Both the position numbers and the translations under genes were made by a program. DNA of 10,206 bases, taken from assembly GCA_913053915.1 (NCBI GenBank), contig CAJXGP010000034.1, positions 1 through 10,206 of the forward strand, given 5' to 3'. Source of the stretch: an uncultured Ignavibacteriales bacterium (GTDB taxonomy: Bacteria > Bacteroidota > Ignavibacteria > Ignavibacteriales > Ignavibacteriaceae). The notes beneath the pieces are model-generated. The model did no database searches, was not told where the DNA came from, and saw only the letters and a program-made list of their open reading frames with translations. Below, in pieces: positions 7,030-10,206 of the stretch. Position 1 is the first letter of the stretch; every line of letters begins with the position of its first letter.

Positions 7030-8882
7030 TATTTATAACTCCTCTGGGATAGTTTTACAAATTCAAATTCTAAAGGTTCTTTGTTGAGCTTCCATTTACC
7101 CGATTCTTCAAATTCCCATGCAGCGACATAACTGAAATTTTCATCATCCCTTTTAGCTTCACCTTCTTCAGTTTGATATTCTTCCCTAAAATGTCCTCCG
7201 CATGATTCATTTCTGTCCAAGGCGTCTTTAGCCATCAATTCACCGAGTTCGAGATAATCGGAAACCCTACCCGCTCGTTCCAATGTTTGATTTAAAGTAG
7301 CTGAATCTCCAACAACATTTACATTCTTCCAAAATTCTTCTCTTAGAGACCGGATCTCTTCAATAGCTTCATTTAAGCCTTTTGCATTTCTAGACATTCC
7401 AACCTTATTCCACATTATTCTACCTAGTTTTTTATGAATCTCATCTACCGTCATTTTACCCTTGATGGAAAGTAGGCGTTTAACCTGATCCTTTACATTA
7501 TCTTCAGCTTTGTTAAATTCATCTTGATCTAATTTAACCGGGGGTGTTTTTTGGGTTGTCAGATAATTGCCTATTGTATAGGGAATGATAAAAAGGCCAT
7601 CGGCAAGTCCTTGCATCATGGCGCTGGCGCCGAGTCGGTTTGACCCATGATCGGAGAAATTAGCTTCGCCGAGGACGAATAATCCTGGAATCGTACTCAT
7701 TAAATTATAATCTACCCATAGTCCTCCCATAGTATAATGAGGCGCGGGATAAATTTTCATTGGCACTTCATAAGGATTTTCGCCTGTAATAGTTTGATAG
7801 ATATCAAAAAGATTTCCATATTTTTCTTCAATCGTTTTTTTACCGAGGCGTTTTATAGCGTCCGCCAAATCCAAATAAACAGCTTCACCTCCGTTTACTC
7901 CCCGGCCTTCGTCAACTACTTCTTTAGCGCTTCGTGAAGCAATATCGCGAGGGGCTAAATTACCAAAGGACGGGTACTTCCGTTCAAGAAAATAATCCCT
8001 CTCTTCTTCGGGTATTTCGCCGGCTTTTCTCATATCGCCTTTTTTTTTGGAAACCCAAACCCTACCTTCGTTCCTCATGCTTTCACTCATTAAAGTTAGC
8101 TTTGATTGATTTTCTCCATGGACAGGTAAACAAGTCGGATGGATTTGAGTATAGCAAGGATTTGCAAAAAAAGCACCTTTTTTATGAGCTCTCCAAGAAG
8201 CGGTAGCATTGCTGTTCATTGCGTTGGTTGATAAAAAAAAGACATTTGAATATCCGCCTGTTGCAAGAATTACGGCATTAGCCGAATATTTTTCCATATC
8301 GCCGGTAATTAAATTCCTAACTATAATGCCCCTTGCAAGTCCGTCAATTACAACCAAATCCAACATTTCGCGGCGGTTATACATTTTTACTTTACCTAAT
8401 TCAATTTGTCTGCTCAAAGCGCTGTAAGCCCCAAGAAGTAATTGTTGCCCGGTTTGACCCCTTGCATAAAATGTTCTGGAAACCTGAGCCCCTCCGAAGG
8501 ATCGGTTCTCTAATAATCCCCCGTATTCTCTGGCAAAAGGCACGCCTTGTGCGACACATTGATCAATAATATTATTGCTTACCTCGGCTAATCGATAAAC
8601 ATTAGCTTCTCTTGATCTATAATCTCCCCCTTTAATTGTATCATAAAATAATCTGAATATGGAATCGCCGTCATTAGGATAATTTTTAGCAGAGTTTATT
8701 CCGCCTTGAGCCGCAATACTGTGTGCGCGTCTTGGTGAATCGTGAAACGAAAATGATTTTACATTATAGCCCAAGTTTGCCAAAGAGGCTGCGGTTGATG
8801 CTCCTGCTAATCCTGTGCCTACTACAATGATGTTAAACTTTCTTTTGTTTGCCGGATTAACCAGCTTCATGTTAAATTTTTT
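7029..8882 (-). CDS. sdhA: Succinate dehydrogenase / fumarate reductase flavoprotein subunit, 5' end replaced at a seam
   Basis: SdhA oxidises succinate to fumarate, or the reverse, on a covalently bound FAD at the cytoplasmic face of the membrane complex. Numbers below are for the continuous frame starting at 9797. The native SdhA part begins near 306-313, with the family start [21 protein letters not shown]. Visible landmarks are the FAD dinucleotide loop GTGLAGAS (327-334), the flavin-linking His359 in [11 protein letters not shown], the active-site segment QIHPTCLP (551-558), PRDIASR with Arg617, [12 protein letters not shown] (687-698), and [18 protein letters not shown] (713-730). The C-terminus is complete and overlaps sdhB. 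Bacteroidota SdhA usually has a further 25-30 residues before this point; here they are missing and the frame continues into a DctP receptor. The gene is otherwise intact, so I treat it as a real sdhA cut by the seam. Confidence 0.93.
   Translation of the reverse strand, partial: KKFNMKLVNPANKRKFNIIVVGTGLAGASTAASLANLGYNVKSFSFHDSPRRAHSIAAQGGINSAKNYPNDGDSIFRLFYDTIKGGDYRSREANVYRLAEVSNNIIDQCVAQGVPFAREYGGLLENRSFGGAQVSRTFYARGQTGQQLLLGAYSALSRQIELGKVKMYNRREMLDLVVIDGLARGIIVRNLITGDMEKYSANAVILATGGYSNVFFLSTNAMNSNATASWRAHKKGAFFANPCYTQIHPTCLPVHGENQSKLTLMSESMRNEGRVWVSKKKGDMRKAGEIPEEERDYFLERKYPSFGNLAPRDIASRSAKEVVDEGRGVNGGEAVYLDLADAIKRLGKKTIEEKYGNLFDIYQTITGENPYEVPMKIYPAPHYTMGGLWVDYNLMSTIPGLFVLGEANFSDHGSNRLGASAMMQGLADGLFIIPYTIGNYLTTQKTPPVKLDQDEFNKAEDNVKDQVKRLLSIKGKMTVDEIHKKLGRIMWNKVGMSRNAKGLNEAIEEIRSLREEFWKNVNVVGDSATLNQTLERAGRVSDYLELGELMAKDALDRNESCGGHFREEYQTEEGEAKRDDENFSYVAAWEFEESGKWKLNKEPLEFEFVKLSQRSYK
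7039..7045 (-). promoter_or_regulatory. Ribosome binding site of sdhB inside the sdhA 3' end
   Basis: AGAGGAG lies 9 bases upstream of the sdhB ATG, within the last codons of sdhA. With the TAATG overlap it fixes the sdhB start and suggests coupled translation. It is one of the few strong Shine-Dalgarno sites in the AT-rich part of the window. Confidence 0.7.
8859..8882. other. Seam between AT-rich and GC-rich genomes (probable assembly chimera)
   Basis: Within these bases the minus-strand frame reads KKFNMKLV. This fits both the C-terminal part of a DctP protein ([12 protein letters not shown]) and the N-terminal part of a Bacteroidota SdhA ([13 protein letters not shown]). Codon use here is mixed: AAA AAA TTT is AT-style, AAG CTG is GC-style. 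Composition changes at once on either side, and both genes are truncated here. This is what a join through a short identical stretch would leave behind. Confidence 0.8.
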
Positions 8883-9767
8883 GTGGTCCTTGCAACTGGA
8901 CTTGCCGACATTGCAGGCGACGGCATCGTCATTCGTGTTGATGGCGATATTCCACATTTTATCCTCCATGCGCTTAAACGCGGCGGTCAGCTTTTTCTGC
9001 TGATCGGGGCTGAACTTATTCCAGGTATCAAGGTTCATGAAGTGGCCCTGGACGGCGCCCAACAATCCCAACGGAATGAGATAGGTCGTGACCTCCGGCC
9101 AGTTGGCGCTGTTGCCCGCCGTCGGCGCCGTTACGGCACAGTCGGCGACGCCCCGCTGGAGGGCCGGATAGACCTCGGGGAATTGCAGCGTGATCGATGT
9201 TGCGCCGAGGTAGTCAACGAGTGCCGACATCGACGCGGTAAAGGTGCGCACCTTCTTTCCCTTAAGGTCGCCAAGATTGTTGACGGCCGACTTGCAGTAG
9301 ATGACCTGCGGCCCGAAAGGCCATAACGTCATCACCTTAGCGTTGAACTTTTTCTGAAGCTGCTTGTCGAACACGGCCCGGTAAGCGTTGACCACCTTGC
9401 GGAGCGACTTCATGTCCGGTGATACGCCGGCGATATCAAGGCCCTCGAAAAATGGATCGTCACGGGCCGCCATGCCTATTTGCACGGACATTACGTCAAA
9501 GGCGCCTGACTTGATAAGCCTGAGCGCGTCCGCCGCCTTGATGCCGAGCATGTCCATGGGGTTGTAATTGACCTTGAGGTCGATACCGGTTTCCTTAGCC
9601 AGACCTTTGAAGAACGGCCGTTCGACACCATCTACTTGCTCTTTATTGCCGGAAAAATTTCCGGCAACGCGAAGTTTCAACGCCCCGAAAGCCGGGGCCT
9701 GGAACATGAACGGGGATATGAGAGCGGCGCCTAACAAAAGGCCCGCCACGCGTAACATAAACTGCAT
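8859..9767 (-). CDS. dctP: TRAP transporter solute receptor, DctP family (3' end lost at seam)
   Basis: This is a periplasmic receptor that binds a carboxylate-type solute and hands it to a TRAP small/large permease pair. The mature part opens with [20 protein letters not shown], and its core reads [12 protein letters not shown], then [18 protein letters not shown], the DctP signature. The Arg in KVRTF is the likely substrate-carboxylate ligand by family knowledge. I place the start at 9767, not at the upstream ATG at 9797, because a strong ribosome site precedes 9767 and the Sec signal peptide ([20 protein letters not shown] to AFG) begins there. About 300 residues are present against a usual 330-340, so roughly 25-35 C-terminal residues are gone. 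The frame then runs on into SdhA. GC-rich codon use differs sharply from every gene to the left. A GntR regulator lies just upstream, as is common for TRAP operons. The solute cannot be told from sequence. Confidence 0.9.
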
Positions 9768-9773
9768 TGGTGT

Positions 9774-9781
9774 TTCCTCCC
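9774..9781 (-). promoter_or_regulatory. Ribosome binding site fixing the dctP start
   Basis: GGGAGGAA lies 6 bases upstream of the ATG at 9765-9767. The ATG at 9795-9797 gives ten extra polar residues before the signal peptide and has no comparable site, so the downstream start is preferred. Confidence 0.75.
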
Positions 9782-9892
9782 TATTTGGCGCGTCCATTTT
9801 GGGGCGCTATGGCTTGCTTCCGTTTTTCTTGCTTTTGCCCACATTAAAAACGCGGGAATGTTCTCTCTTTGAGCCCGGTTCGGCTTTTTATC

Positions 9893-10206
9893 TCAAGCCG
9901 CCGTCTCTGTGGCGGCGGCGGATTGCGCGTTTTCGGCTTCGATTGAGCTCCTTACTGCCTCGCCGGTCTCGCGAACGTGCCTGAGAAGCAGCGCCCCGGC
10001 CCGCACGCCATCACGGTCCACCAGGGCGTTCATCAGATCTTCGTGTTCGTGTACCGATTCATCCCATCGCGCCTGCGACATGATCGCCGCGTAACGGGCA
10101 CGGCGAATTTTTCTCATTAACTCAGCGTAGGTGTTGATAAGAACGGCGTTGCCGGTGAGCGCGATAATCCCGTTGTGAATCCGCTGGTTTAGACGAAAGT
10201 AATCCG
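9893..10206 (-). CDS. GntR-family regulator, C-terminal FCD ligand-binding domain (5' end beyond window)
   Basis: The frame is open from the right window edge to TGA at 9893-9895, about 103 residues. It reads DYFRLNQRIHNGI, LTGNAVLINTYAELMRKIRR, SVHEHEDLMNALVDRD and ALLLRHVRETGEAV. This is the C-terminal half of the all-helical FCD domain of FadR/GntR regulators: the His in NQRIHN, the first His of HEHEDLMNAL and the His in LLRHVRETG fit the conserved metal/effector-binding histidines. The N-terminal winged helix-turn-helix lies outside the window. The coding region extends upstream of the internal ATG at 10115-10117, which falls in the middle of the domain and is not the true start. It precedes dctP by about 125 bp on the same strand, so it probably regulates the TRAP operon in response to the carried acid. 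Composition matches the GC-rich dctP segment. Confidence 0.88.
   Translation of the reverse strand, partial: DYFRLNQRIHNGIIALTGNAVLINTYAELMRKIRRARYAAIMSQARWDESVHEHEDLMNALVDRDGVRAGALLLRHVRETGEAVRSSIEAENAQSAAATETAA

Noticed and set aside
8883..9326. Plus-strand open frame of 147 codons opposite dctP
   Set aside because: GC-rich DNA gives long antisense frames. The minus strand has clear DctP motifs, and the plus frame has none.
9881..9900. Hairpin CGGCTT/AAGCCG at the end of the GntR gene
   Set aside because: The stem is only 6 bp, it overlaps the stop codon, and no T-run follows on either strand, so it is not a convincing terminator.
9568..9984. Plus-strand open frame of 138 codons across the dctP start and the gap before it
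   Set aside because: It is Arg/Ser/Leu-rich with no domain, and it overlaps the dctP signal peptide and the GntR C-terminus in antisense.

Overview
The window joins two unlike pieces of DNA. Positions 1 to about 8870 are AT-rich and gene-dense on the minus strand. They look like a chromosome of the Bacteroidota/Chlorobiota group, perhaps Ignavibacteria-like. The evidence is the SdhA/SdhB sequence type, a secreted DUF5916-like protein, a secreted PepSY-like protein, and mostly weak Shine-Dalgarno sites. From about 8880 to 10206 the sequence turns GC-rich and carries a proteobacterial-style pair: a GntR/FCD regulator followed by a TRAP-transporter solute receptor. Two lines counted by hand show the change: 17 of 60 bases are G+C at 8641-8700, against 45 of 60 at 9121-9180.

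Layout from left to right, with every gene on the minus strand: the N-terminal part of a DUF5916/CBM9-like secreted protein (1-561, running off the left edge); a secreted PepSY-like protein (618-1154); a 343-base non-coding stretch holding a candidate promoter with an 11-bp direct repeat and one copy of a diverged dispersed repeat; proS (1498-3186); a second intergenic region with a perfect FNR-type palindrome and the second repeat copy; obg (3471-4475), preceded with a 3-bp gap by an uncharacterised 560-residue protein with a long acidic middle; an intrinsic terminator (about 6193-6229); then sdhB (6259-7029) and most of sdhA, overlapping as TAATG.

The sdhA reading frame does not begin normally. 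At about 8859-8885 it passes in frame into the C-terminal part of a DctP receptor that has its own Sec signal peptide, giving a nominal 922-residue fusion. A periplasmic binding protein joined to a cytoplasmic, covalently flavinylated dehydrogenase subunit makes no topological sense. The base composition changes at the same place, and both partners are cut there. An assembly chimera between two organisms, seeded by a short stretch common to both genes, is the most economical explanation. A real horizontal fusion cannot be excluded from sequence alone.

The genes serve respiration and the TCA cycle (sdhAB), translation (proS), ribosome assembly or stringent-type control (obg), and envelope functions (the two secreted proteins). 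I found no tRNA, rRNA, CRISPR array, transposase or defence system. Apart from the seam, the items most worth a second look are the FNR-like site upstream of proS, the dispersed non-coding repeat pair, and the uncharacterised partner of obg.
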